Part shown: positions 18,174 through 27,689 of the stretch, in pieces
Numbering within the stretch: the stretch's first letter is position 1
How the letters are laid out: each line of letters opens with the position of its first letter
Assembly: GCF_003259225.1 (NCBI RefSeq)
Contig: NZ_QHJF01000021.1
Span: 1 to 64,000 of the forward strand
Length of the DNA: 64,000 bases
Source of the DNA: Marinomonas arctica
GTDB taxonomy: Bacteria > Pseudomonadota > Gammaproteobacteria > Pseudomonadales > Marinomonadaceae
Direction: 5' to 3'
Notes under the pieces: model-generated
Told to the model about the DNA's origin: nothing
What the model saw: the letters and a program-made list of their open reading frames with translations, nothing else
The model's database searches: none
Program-made: the position numbers and the translations under genes

Positions 18174-18998
18174 CTAAAAATTCAATGTCGCTTGATAACC
18201 AGTGTATTTACGAATATTGATCACACCTGTATCAAGCATCCAATATTGGCCTTTAATGCCCATCAAGGTGCCTTCAATAACGGGTTTTTTTTCTGCATTG
18301 AGGCTGGTTATTTTGGTGGGATATTCTAAAACGGGGTAAGCAAATTCATGGGTTTCATTCTCGTCTGACAAATCGGTGATAGACTGCAATCCGAATTCAT
18401 GTTGCAAAGAGTCTAAGCCTTCATACACTCGATCAATAAGTCGTTCTTGCTCTTGTTCAAGATCCATCTCGACCGATGATCCTTTGAGCATATTTCGCCA
18501 ATTAGTTTTATCCGCTACTTGGGTCTTAAATAAGGTTTCAACCAAACCTGACATTCGGCGATTTTGAACTCGAAACAAAGCCCTCGCTTGCGTTGCTCCT
18601 TGATCGATCCAACGCGTTGGCAATTGATCGCCACGGGTAATCCCCACTTTCAACGCGGACGAGTTAGCCAGATAAACATAATGACTCTGCATGCAATATT
18701 GCTCTGCCCATTCAGGTTCACGGCAAGTGCCTAAATGAAAATGGCATTTTTCTGGACTCATGATACAGGTATCACACGCAGCTAATTTGCGAAAACAATT
18801 AAAGCAAAAGCCTTGGCTAAAGGACTTTTTAGTGACTTTGCCGCAATTAACACAATGAATGGTTCCATCAATGTGCAAGCTCACTTTTTTACCCAATAAA
18901 TCATTGACGAATACGCGGTCATCACCCAAGTCTAAATGATAATAAACCTGACCATCACGAACCTCAGTTGACATCTTCTTAAGGTTACCCTGTAACAT
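18174..18998 (-). CDS. DUF2797 zinc-finger protein with GIY-YIG-like core
   Basis: The 274-aa protein matches DUF2797 proteins found beside pepN in pseudomonads. Two Cys clusters that look like zinc sites lie near 47-69 (CVNCGKV...CFNC) and 75-93 (CDTC...C...C). They are followed by YVYLANSSALKVGITRG and a PTRW segment (about 107-131), whose spacing resembles the GIY-YIG nuclease core (Y-x-Y, KxG, R). The start ATG overlaps the stop of the upstream gene as TAATG, implying translational coupling. Biochemical function is unknown. Confidence 0.8.
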   Translation of the reverse strand: MLQGNLKKMSTEVRDGQVYYHLDLGDDRVFVNDLLGKKVSLHIDGTIHCVNCGKVTKKSFSQGFCFNCFRKLAACDTCIMSPEKCHFHLGTCREPEWAEQYCMQSHYVYLANSSALKVGITRGDQLPTRWIDQGATQARALFRVQNRRMSGLVETLFKTQVADKTNWRNMLKGSSVEMDLEQEQERLIDRVYEGLDSLQHEFGLQSITDLSDENETHEFAYPVLEYPTKITSLNAEKKPVIEGTLMGIKGQYWMLDTGVINIRKYTGYQATLNF

Positions 18999-19279
18999 TA
19001 AGCTTGCCCCTCAGGGCCATCGCCAACCCATTTGATGGTATCTTGCTCTTTAGCAGGGTCTTTTTTGCCTATATTTTTATGACCGGTGGTATCAATGTAA
19101 CCAACACGATCTTTTTCTTCTTTATTGCTGTAGTCGTAAGTAATGACAGCTTGCAAACATAACTCTGTTTGTTCTGGAGTCAGTCTCACGCCATTTGGCC
19201 ATTTTCCAAGCTCTACCGCTTGCTTTAATCTGACATAAACTTCAGGCGACATATTGTCGATCATTTCTTTAAAATTCAT
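18998..19279 (-). CDS. yeaC: YeaC family (DUF1315) protein
   Basis: The 93-aa soluble protein begins MNFKEMIDNMSPEVYVRLKQ and contains LGKWPNGVRLTPEQ, typical of DUF1315/YeaC. Function is not established. It is the first gene of a tight unit with the DUF2797 gene (one-base overlap) and pepN. The ATG follows a GGAGATCC site. Confidence 0.85.
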   Translation of the reverse strand: MNFKEMIDNMSPEVYVRLKQAVELGKWPNGVRLTPEQTELCLQAVITYDYSNKEEKDRVGYIDTTGHKNIGKKDPAKEQDTIKWVGDGPEGQA

Positions 19280-19337
19280 TTTCGGATCTCCCTGCGCCTA
19301 GGCAGGCTAATAGTAAATATAAAGTGAAATATACTAA

Positions 19338-20207
19338 TCAATTACGGCGGTATTTGGTCGCTAACCAATAGATTACACTAAGACTCAATCCTGATAGTAA
19401 GCCTATAGTATGTGCCGTATTCGCAATACTACCGAGACCTATCATCTCTGGAAAAGGGGTATAGCCTATCCCTAGCCAAACGGTAAAAAAAATCATGAGT
19501 TGTTTACTAATAATCGTAGGCCACCGCTTACTAAGCAGTGGTAGTAGCCAAGCAAAGCCGATGAGACCATAAACGACACCGGATAAACCGCCAAATAAGG
19601 GGTATTTGCTTATTTGATATTGCACAAGATTGCTCAGCACCGCGATAACAATAACACCCAAACTCCACACTACCGGTCCTAGTAGACGCTCAAGTTTTCT
19701 GCCGATGTCCCATACCCATAGCGTATTGAACACAATATGAAGCACACTAAAATGCAGTAATGCCGGTGTAAAAAATCGCCAATACTCACCTCTAGCAAAG
19801 ACCTCAGCCGAGGTATAAAAATAAATATGCCCATTTTTTATATCAAATGGGCTAATGGACAAGTAAGAAACTGTTGTAAGGTCTGCACCAAGTTGAGTAG
19901 CAACCGCCACCAACAAGGTCAATAATAATAGCAAGCTGGTGATCGGGGCCATTTTAAGCTGAGAAAAGAATCCACTCTTAGACAATTCTCTAGCAATGAC
20001 AGCGGGTTTTGCCTGCTGTAACAATGAAGGGTCGTCTTTCCAAATGCTTATCAGTTGCTCAACCGTTGGCAATTGACTTTGATCCAATATCCACAACTCA
20101 TCATGCTGTTGTGTTGAAACAATTTGATGGGCTACTTTGTGTTGCCACAACGCTTTGGTTAAGCCTGAAGGGTCTTCTGTTTCTTCGAACTGATAAACAA
20201 AATACAT
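19338..20207 (-). CDS. glpG: Rhomboid intramembrane serine protease, GlpG-like
   Basis: The 289-aa inner-membrane protease cleaves transmembrane segments of other proteins. An N-terminal cytoplasmic domain (about 1-70) resembles that of GlpG and is followed by six membrane helices. The catalytic Ser209 is in GGLSGVVYG, His266 in ANTAHTIGL, and the oxyanion pair His157 and Asn161 in HFSVLHIVFN. It is 57 bases from yeaC and on the same strand, with no clear terminator between them. Confidence 0.92.
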   Translation of the reverse strand: MYFVYQFEETEDPSGLTKALWQHKVAHQIVSTQQHDELWILDQSQLPTVEQLISIWKDDPSLLQQAKPAVIARELSKSGFFSQLKMAPITSLLLLLTLLVAVATQLGADLTTVSYLSISPFDIKNGHIYFYTSAEVFARGEYWRFFTPALLHFSVLHIVFNTLWVWDIGRKLERLLGPVVWSLGVIVIAVLSNLVQYQISKYPLFGGLSGVVYGLIGFAWLLPLLSKRWPTIISKQLMIFFTVWLGIGYTPFPEMIGLGSIANTAHTIGLLSGLSLSVIYWLATKYRRN

Positions 20208-20270
20208 GGGGCCCCTAAAAAAGATTCTCTTTGTAAAATGGTAAGATGCGACACTATAACCAAATGTACT

Positions 20271-21152
20271 TTACGGTCGATAGCTGGATTGCCAACCCAA
20301 CTTATCACGGCATACGTTATAAAAATCGTGGTTTTTAGGGTGTATTAAACGTATACCCCCTGTTTTCTTAGTGATATGGATTTCATCGCCTGGTGCCGCT
20401 GTAATATTTAGCTGGCCATCACAACTCACACTTGGATACGTTAAATTGGATTCGCATACAACAATGCGAATTCGCGCATTAGCATCAATCACGATAGGAC
20501 GATTACTCAAGGTATGAGGATGCATTGGCACCAAGACTAAGGCATCCAACTTTGGCAGCATAATAGGACCACCAGCCGATAAAGCATAAGCGGTTGACCC
20601 TGTCGGAGTTGCCACAATTAAACCATCGGACTTTTGGTTCATCACAAATTGATCATCAATAAAAAGATCAAAGCGAATCATTCGAGCGGATTTACCTGGA
20701 TGAAGAACCAAATCGTTCAACGCAATACCTTCACCACTAGGGCGATTCTGGCGCTTGATCTTGGCTTCGATCATAAAGCGTTTTTCTTCTTGGTATTCAC
20801 CACGAAAAATAGGATCCAACTCTTCTTGTAAGTTATGAGGAGAGATATCCGTTAAAAACCCCAACGTCCCTCGGTTGATCCCTAATACTGGAATATCATA
20901 ATTACAAATGGCTCGAGCGGCACCAAGAAAACTGCCGTCACCGCCAACCACCATAACCATATCACAGTGATCGCCTAATTCTTTTAGAGCCGATGATGCG
21001 ACTTTCACGCCCGGCATCATAGTCGCCAATTGATCTTCAAGCACTGGCGCAATGTTTTTTTCTTGAAGGTACTCCATCAGCTTCTTAACCGTATCAAGAA
21101 TCTGAGGTTTGTCTAACCGAGCAATAATACCAACACGTCTAAAAAGACTCAT
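20271..21152 (-). CDS. nadK: NAD kinase
   Basis: The 293-aa cytoplasmic enzyme phosphorylates NAD to NADP. The signature GGDGSFLGAARAI begins at residue 70, followed by LGINRGTLGFLTD and the NE/D-binding region near LNDLVLHPGK. The substrate loop SDGLIVATPTGSTAYALSAGGPI is also visible. Length matches E. coli NadK (292 aa). It is transcribed as a single gene. Confidence 0.96.
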   Translation of the reverse strand: MSLFRRVGIIARLDKPQILDTVKKLMEYLQEKNIAPVLEDQLATMMPGVKVASSALKELGDHCDMVMVVGGDGSFLGAARAICNYDIPVLGINRGTLGFLTDISPHNLQEELDPIFRGEYQEEKRFMIEAKIKRQNRPSGEGIALNDLVLHPGKSARMIRFDLFIDDQFVMNQKSDGLIVATPTGSTAYALSAGGPIMLPKLDALVLVPMHPHTLSNRPIVIDANARIRIVVCESNLTYPSVSCDGQLNITAAPGDEIHITKKTGGIRLIHPKNHDFYNVCRDKLGWQSSYRP

Positions 21153-21282
21153 GTGTCATTCTCTTCCCGTCTGTCGATGTAAGCAAAGCAACCCATTGGT
21201 ATTGTGTAACGCTATTTTATTAGTCTGGGTTTTACATAATTAGCATAACTTTAACATGAAGCAGCCTATTCTCGCCATCTCG

Positions 21283-22221
21283 TTAAGAAAGCACAAAAGG
21301 ATTACGGTCTGATGAAAAACCTCGCCATCCCTGCAGACCTCCCGTATGAATAAATAATGTACGACGATATGGCCAAGTCCCAGCTTTCATAGCACTTATT
21401 ACTGCAAACATGCTTTTACAGGTATAAACGGGGTCTAAGAAGCAACTTGGATTGTCCTTTGCAAACTCATGCATGAAACGCACCAATGTCTGGCTATGTT
21501 TGGCATAACCACCTTCATGGCAATTTGCGTGAAAAAACAGCTTTTCTGCAAGATATTTTTGCGACACACGTTTATTTGTAAGCAAATGAGCTTGCTCAAT
21601 AATGTGCTGCCTTTGCGCTTGAGCACCTTTTAAAGCGCTAAATACATGTAAATCAGGTGTTTTATCATAAGATAATAGACCTGCAGCCGTTGTCCCCGTC
21701 CCTGCTGACACGACCCACGCATCATAATCACCAGCCAAGCGACGAATTTTTTCGGCCCAATCGAGACACCCTCGTGCCCCAAGAATTCCGCCACCGCCCT
21801 CAGGTATCCAATAAACATTTCTATAATACAGGTTGATTGCATCCGCCACATCGGAGGACGTTCCTAATCGATAGTCTGAACGAGAAGAGGGCCACAAATT
21901 CACCCCATCGTCGACCATATCTTGTAAAGTGGGGGTTAACTGCGGGTGTAACTCTCCTCTCACGACAGCAACAGCCTCAAACGGCCGATTCTTCAGTGTT
22001 TTCGCAAACGCATGCAAGTGATTTGAAAAAGGGCCACCAAACGTGGCGATAGCATCTGCGTTTTGTTGAGCTGCAGCACTCAAATGGTGTTGAAGTTTAT
22101 GCCATTTATTACCCGGTGCCTGAGCATGCTCAAGATCGCCACGATAAACATCAAACCTGTAATCACCATCTGCAAGATGCGACCCCAACAAAGACAAATC
22201 AATTGGGCAAAGATACGACAT
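21283..22221 (-). CDS. PLP-dependent ACC deaminase / D-cysteine desulfhydrase-like protein
   Basis: This fold-type II PLP enzyme belongs to the 1-aminocyclopropane-1-carboxylate deaminase/D-cysteine desulfhydrase family. The Schiff-base Lys is in PGNKWHKLQHHL (near 40), followed by the FGGPFSNHLHAFA segment and the glycine loop SAGTGTTAAGLL that holds the PLP phosphate. I prefer the ATG at 22221 (312 aa), preceded by a GGA; an ATG at 22233 or GTG at 22251 is possible. D-cysteine desulfhydrase is a likelier role than ACC deaminase in a marine gammaproteobacterium, but sequence alone does not decide. Confidence 0.85.
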   Translation of the reverse strand: MSYLCPIDLSLLGSHLADGDYRFDVYRGDLEHAQAPGNKWHKLQHHLSAAAQQNADAIATFGGPFSNHLHAFAKTLKNRPFEAVAVVRGELHPQLTPTLQDMVDDGVNLWPSSRSDYRLGTSSDVADAINLYYRNVYWIPEGGGGILGARGCLDWAEKIRRLAGDYDAWVVSAGTGTTAAGLLSYDKTPDLHVFSALKGAQAQRQHIIEQAHLLTNKRVSQKYLAEKLFFHANCHEGGYAKHSQTLVRFMHEFAKDNPSCFLDPVYTCKSMFAVISAMKAGTWPYRRTLFIHTGGLQGWRGFSSDRNPFVLS

Positions 22222-22393
22222 AACTGAATCCATCGAAAAACAAAACAGCACACAATAACATATCCATAAACGCCCTAGGGAGCCTATCGGCTCTATATGT
22301 TCATACTACCAAGTCGATTTCCCCCTCAAACGACTGTTCTGATATAATTTTCCGACAAAATATTACGCCGTTTATTTGTATGAGTAATCATTA

Positions 22394-23575
22394 ATGTCCA
22401 AGAGCACTATCTCACCCTACTCAATGTCATGGATTAGCCTCATTTTGCTAACATTGAGCGGTTGCGAATCCCTCGCCTCGTTTGACTCTGTCACTTCAGT
22501 TAAAAAACTGTCTGAACAAATAAAAAACGCAGAGGACATCGATGACATCAAAGCGATTGCTCAGCAAGCTAAAACAAGTCGGGACTTGATTAGAGCGGAC
22601 ATAAAAGCAATTCAAGCCTTATATAAAGAACTGGATGAACAGGTAAATAAGCGATGGGGCAAAGGAAACAGCGAACTGCCTGATAAGAAAAAATACGTCA
22701 AATATACTAACGATTATCAAGCAAGAACCATCGTCGATTTTGAAAAAGGTCTTGTCCGTGTCGAGACGTTAGCCACTAGCGCCCCCCTAGACGCATTAAC
22801 AAACGCGATTACTACCACGTTACTGACAACCTCCGATCCGAGCAAAACCGACATTTTCTCCAGTTCAGCACCGAATGTTGATGGCGTCCCTTTTTTATAC
22901 CCACAGGTCATGGACCATGATGGGGAATTAGTAAGATACCCTTGGCGTGCACAACGTTATTCAACTTATTTGGTTACTAATCAATTACAAAAAACACAAG
23001 CCAATGGCAAAACAGTTTATGCCGTAGAATTTAAACTGGTTCAACAACATCAACACCTTCGTCAGGAAAAGTACAGTCAATATGTGATCGCTGCAGCCAA
23101 TCGGTATCACTTATCTCCCGCTCTTATCTATGGCATTATTGAAACAGAAAGCTCTTTCAATCCCTACGCGGTTAGTCCAGCTAATGCATATGGGTTAATG
23201 CAAGTGGTCCCTTCCACGGCGGGAAAAGATGTATACAGCCTAGTCAAAAAAAGAGCAGGGCAGCCAACAAAAGCCGTCTTGTTCTCGCCCGAAAATAACA
23301 TAGACATTGGCAGTGCTTATCTGTATCTCCTACAAACGCGCTATTTGGTTAACGTAACGAATAAAACAAGCCAAGAATACTCCATTATTTCAGCTTATAA
23401 CGGAGGAACCGGCAATGTTTTGAAAACCTTTGATGCAGATAGAAACAGAGCTGTGCAGAAAATAAATCAGACCTCGACCAAAGAAGTGTATAGAAAGCTT
23501 AGGTACAACCACCCCAGAACAGAATCGCAAAAATACCTTGAAAAGGTCACTAAAGCCAAAGCGACCTACGAATAA
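22394..23575 (+). CDS. mltC: Membrane-bound lytic murein transglycosylase C
   Basis: The 393-aa lipoprotein cleaves peptidoglycan glycan strands to anhydro-muropeptides. The lipobox LTLSGC gives the lipidated Cys24, with Glu following. An N-terminal MltC domain (about 35-215) precedes the SLT domain (about 228-385) with catalytic Glu252 in IETESSFNP and the AYGLMQVVPSTAG and SAYNGG motifs. A good ribosome site is not obvious before the ATG. It is monocistronic; a 9-bp inverted repeat at 23586-23624 follows the stop. Confidence 0.93.
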   Translation: MSKSTISPYSMSWISLILLTLSGCESLASFDSVTSVKKLSEQIKNAEDIDDIKAIAQQAKTSRDLIRADIKAIQALYKELDEQVNKRWGKGNSELPDKKKYVKYTNDYQARTIVDFEKGLVRVETLATSAPLDALTNAITTTLLTTSDPSKTDIFSSSAPNVDGVPFLYPQVMDHDGELVRYPWRAQRYSTYLVTNQLQKTQANGKTVYAVEFKLVQQHQHLRQEKYSQYVIAAANRYHLSPALIYGIIETESSFNPYAVSPANAYGLMQVVPSTAGKDVYSLVKKRAGQPTKAVLFSPENNIDIGSAYLYLLQTRYLVNVTNKTSQEYSIISAYNGGTGNVLKTFDADRNRAVQKINQTSTKEVYRKLRYNHPRTESQKYLEKVTKAKATYE

Positions 23576-23685
23576 CACAAACTCGATTTATCTGGTGGAA
23601 ATCGCTGTTTTTCATCAGATAAATATCACTACCTCTTCTATTTCTTTGTTAAAATCGGCGCACTCATCATTTGTGGAGATGAAAC

Positions 23686-26600
23686 ATGATTCCAAAGCTT
23701 TCTGACGTGTCGCCCGTTCAAACTAAGTACCTGTCTTTTATCGAACGCCTGAACGCTTCAGGATTCTCAGGAGATACTCAGCCTGATTACGCCAACCGAG
23801 TGGTCCTTTCTACCGATAACTCTATTTATCAAATACTGCCTCAAGGGGTTATTTACCCAAAAAATATTCTAGACATTCAGTTGCTTGTCAAACTATCTAA
23901 CCAAGAAGAATTTAACGACATTGTACTCAGTCCAAGAGGCGGCGGTACGGGCACCAACGGCCAGTCTCTAACCGATGGTCTGATCGTAGACTTATCCAAG
24001 CACATGAATCGAATTTTGGAAATTAATGCCGAAGAAGGTTGGGCTCGTGTGGAAGCGGGTGTGGTAAAAGATCAGCTGAACAAAGCGATTCAACCCCATG
24101 GTTTATTCTTCGCTCCGGAGCTATCTACCAGCAATCGTGCCACCATTGGCGGCATGATCAACACCGACGCCAGCGGTCAAGGTTCGGTAATGTATGGCAA
24201 AACGCGTGATCATGTTCTTTCCCTTAAAACGGTGTTACTAGATGGTCATCTATTAGAATCCGCGCCTATTGATGACGAAACACTGGCTGAAATCCAAAGC
24301 GGCAGTGACTATTCCGCCCATGCCCACCGTATTGTCGACAGTATTCAGAAAAGCAAAGCGCAACAGATCAAAGATACTTTCCCAGCACTAAACCGGTGTT
24401 TGACAGGCTATGACTTAGCTCACATTCGCACCGAAGACGGTCGATTCAATATGAACTCAGTACTATGTGGATCAGAAGGTACATTAGGTTTTATTGTTGA
24501 AGCCAAAGTAAACCTCCTCCCTATTCCGACCTATGCGGCGTTAGTCAATATTCGCTACGATAGTTTCGAAGGTTCGCTGCGCCATGCGCGTGAGTTACTC
24601 GCCACCAAACCTACTTCAATCGAAACCGTCGATTCAAAAGTACTCGGTCTTGCCAAAGGCGATATTATCTGGAATTCAGTGTCTGAGTTTTTCCCGGAAA
24701 ACCCAGGAGAAAACATTCAAGGCATTAATCTCGTTGAGTACACAGGTAACGATGAAAAAGAGGTTGCCGATAAAATTAAAATCCTCACCGATAAGCTGGA
24801 TAATTTAGCCAAGCAGGGAGACAGCAGCACCTTAGGCTATACCATTGCCATGGGGCACGACAGCGTTAACAAACTTTGGGCAATGCGAAAAAAATCGGTG
24901 GGGTTATTAGGTAACGCCAAGGGAGAAAAACGACCGATTCCATTTGTTGAGGATACCGCCGTTCCGCCAGAAAATTTGGCTGACTTTATTATGGAATTCC
25001 GCGAAGTATTAGACAGCTACAAAGTACAATATGGCATGTTTGGTCACGTCGATGCGGGCGTATTGCACGTTCGTCCAGCGCTTGATCTGAAAGAAAAGTC
25101 CCAAGAAAAAAAGATCCGTGCCATCACCGACAAAGTGGTTGCTCTTACGCAAAAGTATAATGGTCTACTGTGGGGGGAACATGGCAAAGGGGTTCGCTCT
25201 GAATATGCCCCAGCTTTTTTTGGGGAGCTTTATCCAAGCATTCAACAAGTTAAAGGCGCTTTCGACCCAAGAAACCAATTAAACCCGGGCAAGATAGCCA
25301 CCCCCTTTGAACTGGGTGCTGACTTATTAAAAATCGATGCCGTCCCACTACGAGGTCAATTTGATCGCCAAATCCCCGTTAAAAACCGCGATCAATTTCA
25401 AGAAGGCATGTATTGCAACGGTAACGGAGCTTGCTACAACTTCGACCCAAATGATGCCATGTGTCCTTCTTGGAAAGGTACGCGAGATCGTCGCCACTCG
25501 CCCAAAGGTCGCGCCTCTTTAATGCGTGAATGGCTGCGTGGCATGAGTCAGCAAGGCGTTGATACTGTCCAAGCCAGCAAAGACGCGAAAGACCGCCGTT
25601 TTTTACTTAGCTTCTTACCCAGATTGAAAAACACGCTAGCAAAGCGTCGTGGTGATTATGACTTTTCCAACGAGGTTCATGAATCAATGATGGGCTGCCT
25701 GGCGTGCAAGTCTTGTGTTGGTCAATGTCCAATTAAAGTCGATGTCCCAGAATTCAGAGCAAAGTTCTTAGAACTCTACTATAGCCGCTATCTTCGCCCT
25801 ACCAAAGATTATCTGATTGGCTCATTAGAGTTTGTGATACCAATGATGGCGATCTTTCCGCAACCTTATAACTGGTTAGTTAGCCGCAGCTGGGTGAATC
25901 ATTTCAGCAGCAAGTACATTGGTTTGTCAGACAACCCTAAACTGAGCAAGCTCAATCTAAAAAAAGAAATGTCACGCCGTGGCATTCGTCTGGCCACGCC
26001 ACTCTCTATTGAAGCCTTAAGCCCAAGAGACCGCTCTCGCGCTGTCATTGTCGTACAAGATGCGTTTACCAGTTATTTTGAAACCGAGCTGGTATTAGAC
26101 ACCATGGAAACACTGAGTCGTCTAGGCTTTCAGGCCTATCTGGCGCCTTACATGCCTAATGGTAAACCCTTGCATGTGCATGGCTTTATGAAAGCCTTTC
26201 AGCGCACAGCGCGTAAAAATTTAGACATGCTGCAAAGTTTGGCCTTCTATGGTTTACCCTTTATTGGCATTGACCCTTCTATGACGCTGACCTACCGAGC
26301 GGAATACACAAAAGCCTTTGGCGACAGTCGGCAGATTCCAAATATCCAGTTGATGCAGGAATGGTTGATGAAAAAAAGCGACCACCTGATTAAACAACCT
26401 TTGGTGTGCGATAATACAACTTATCACCTAATGACCCACTGCACCGAAAAAACCAATGCGGCGGCGTCTATTCAAGACTGGCAAAAAGTCTATCGCATTT
26501 TAGGGCTTGAACTAAAAGTCGAAAACGTTGGTTGTTGCGGTATGGCAGGAACCTATGGCCATGAAACCGCCAATAAAGAGATGTCTAAAACCATTTATGA

Positions 26601-26763
26601 TTTGTCATGGAAAGACAAGGTCACTGACCAAGGGCTGCTCGGTAAACTCGTAGCAACAGGTTACTCTTGCAGAAGCCAAGCAAAACGCTTTGACGATGTT
26701 GAAATACCGCACCCTGTGCAGGCGCTTTTGAAACACCTAAGAGACGCAACGGTGAGCAAATAG
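23686..26763 (+). CDS. ydiJ: FAD/FMN-binding and Fe-S oxidoreductase, YdiJ type
   Basis: The 1025-aa protein fuses a D-lactate/2-hydroxyacid dehydrogenase-like flavin module to an Fe-S module. The FAD-binding PCMH domain is at about 45-270 (PRGGGTGTNGQSL; TIGGMINTDASGQGS), the FAD-oxidase C-terminal domain at 280-540, a 4Fe-4S ferredoxin cluster near 662-675 (CLACKSCVGQCP) with further Cys near 580-600, and a C-terminal CCG-type domain (NVGCCGMAGTYG). Homologues have been linked to D-2-hydroxyglutarate oxidation, but substrate here is not proven. It probably feeds electrons to the respiratory chain. Confidence 0.93.
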   Translation: MIPKLSDVSPVQTKYLSFIERLNASGFSGDTQPDYANRVVLSTDNSIYQILPQGVIYPKNILDIQLLVKLSNQEEFNDIVLSPRGGGTGTNGQSLTDGLIVDLSKHMNRILEINAEEGWARVEAGVVKDQLNKAIQPHGLFFAPELSTSNRATIGGMINTDASGQGSVMYGKTRDHVLSLKTVLLDGHLLESAPIDDETLAEIQSGSDYSAHAHRIVDSIQKSKAQQIKDTFPALNRCLTGYDLAHIRTEDGRFNMNSVLCGSEGTLGFIVEAKVNLLPIPTYAALVNIRYDSFEGSLRHARELLATKPTSIETVDSKVLGLAKGDIIWNSVSEFFPENPGENIQGINLVEYTGNDEKEVADKIKILTDKLDNLAKQGDSSTLGYTIAMGHDSVNKLWAMRKKSVGLLGNAKGEKRPIPFVEDTAVPPENLADFIMEFREVLDSYKVQYGMFGHVDAGVLHVRPALDLKEKSQEKKIRAITDKVVALTQKYNGLLWGEHGKGVRSEYAPAFFGELYPSIQQVKGAFDPRNQLNPGKIATPFELGADLLKIDAVPLRGQFDRQIPVKNRDQFQEGMYCNGNGACYNFDPNDAMCPSWKGTRDRRHSPKGRASLMREWLRGMSQQGVDTVQASKDAKDRRFLLSFLPRLKNTLAKRRGDYDFSNEVHESMMGCLACKSCVGQCPIKVDVPEFRAKFLELYYSRYLRPTKDYLIGSLEFVIPMMAIFPQPYNWLVSRSWVNHFSSKYIGLSDNPKLSKLNLKKEMSRRGIRLATPLSIEALSPRDRSRAVIVVQDAFTSYFETELVLDTMETLSRLGFQAYLAPYMPNGKPLHVHGFMKAFQRTARKNLDMLQSLAFYGLPFIGIDPSMTLTYRAEYTKAFGDSRQIPNIQLMQEWLMKKSDHLIKQPLVCDNTTYHLMTHCTEKTNAAASIQDWQKVYRILGLELKVENVGCCGMAGTYGHETANKEMSKTIYDLSWKDKVTDQGLLGKLVATGYSCRSQAKRFDDVEIPHPVQALLKHLRDATVSK

Positions 26764-26782
26764 TCACTATTAGTGATCTTCT

Positions 26783-26811
26783 AAGGCTCGGCACCCCGAG
26801 CCTTATTTTTT
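26783..26811 (+). terminator. Terminator of ydiJ
   Basis: AAGGCTCGG/CCGAGCCTT with a 4-base loop is followed by TATTTTTTT. It lies 20 bases after the stop. Confidence 0.92.
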
Positions 26812-26854
26812 TATAAGAAATCTACGCAACGATGATATTTAAAAAAGGGACAAC

Positions 26855-27595
26855 ATGAGTCACCAACACTTACTACATGACAGCGCCGATGAACTTGGCC
26901 CTATTCGCATTTTTGATGATGGGCAATATCGCATTTTGTCATTTGCTGATGGTGATGAGCAAAGCCGTATTCGTCTTTCTACGCCACATGTTTTACAGCA
27001 TGAATATACCCAAGCCATGATGTTGCCACTCTTATTCTGCGAACCCAAACGCGTCTGTATATTGGGGTTGGGAGGTGGAACCTTACTGAATGCGCTTTAT
27101 CATACCGTGCCCGCTATTCACATCACCGCGGTTGAGCTGCGTCAAGAAGTCATGGATGCGGCCGAGATGTATTTTAAACTCCCCAGAGGCAAACGCATTA
27201 ACCTGGAAGTGGCTAACGCCATTGATTACATAGCGGATGGCCTGCCTAAAAAAGTCGATGTATTAATGACCGATCTCTATAACACCGAAGGAATGGATCG
27301 TGCCGTCCTCCAAACAAGCTTCATTGAAAATTGTGCGAAGAACATCAAAGAAGATGGCTGGTTAGCGTTAAATTGCTGGATCGATCAAAAAAACAACCAT
27401 GAATTAACCGCTATCATCAAGCAGCATTTTAATGACGTTCGAGCACTGGATACTGGCAGCGGCAACTGGGTTATTATCGCGGGCAAAAGAGTCGATAGCA
27501 GTAACGCAAAAGAGCTCAAAGCCGCTGCACAAAGACTCAGCGACAAAATGGGCTTTCAATTGACCAAATGGTTATCTAGGTTATCTGAAATTTAA
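26855..27595 (+). CDS. Spermidine synthase-like protein (class I SAM-fold)
   Basis: The 246-aa protein has a Rossmann-like core with VCILGLGGGTLLNALYH (about 67-83) and TAVELRQEVMDAA (about 92-104), the nucleoside-binding motifs of spermidine synthases, and LMTDLYN in the position of the catalytic aspartate loop. It lacks the N-terminal beta domain of SpeE, so it is spermidine synthase-like and may use another substrate. The RBS before the ATG is GGGA. It stands between two terminators. Confidence 0.8.
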   Translation: MSHQHLLHDSADELGPIRIFDDGQYRILSFADGDEQSRIRLSTPHVLQHEYTQAMMLPLLFCEPKRVCILGLGGGTLLNALYHTVPAIHITAVELRQEVMDAAEMYFKLPRGKRINLEVANAIDYIADGLPKKVDVLMTDLYNTEGMDRAVLQTSFIENCAKNIKEDGWLALNCWIDQKNNHELTAIIKQHFNDVRALDTGSGNWVIIAGKRVDSSNAKELKAAAQRLSDKMGFQLTKWLSRLSEI

Positions 27596-27619
27596 CCCAG
27601 CGGCTTGTGAGATCAAACA

Positions 27620-27660
27620 AAAACGCCGCTTATCTTTTTATAAGAATAAGCGGCGTTTTC
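27620..27660. terminator. Bidirectional terminator between the spermidine synthase-like gene and pgm
   Basis: AAAACGCCGCTTAT/ATAAGCGGCGTTTT is a perfect 14-bp stem with a 12-base loop, A-rich before and T-rich after, between convergent genes. Confidence 0.92.
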
Positions 27661-27689
27661 TTCTGTTTCAAACAGGGTAACGTGTTTGG

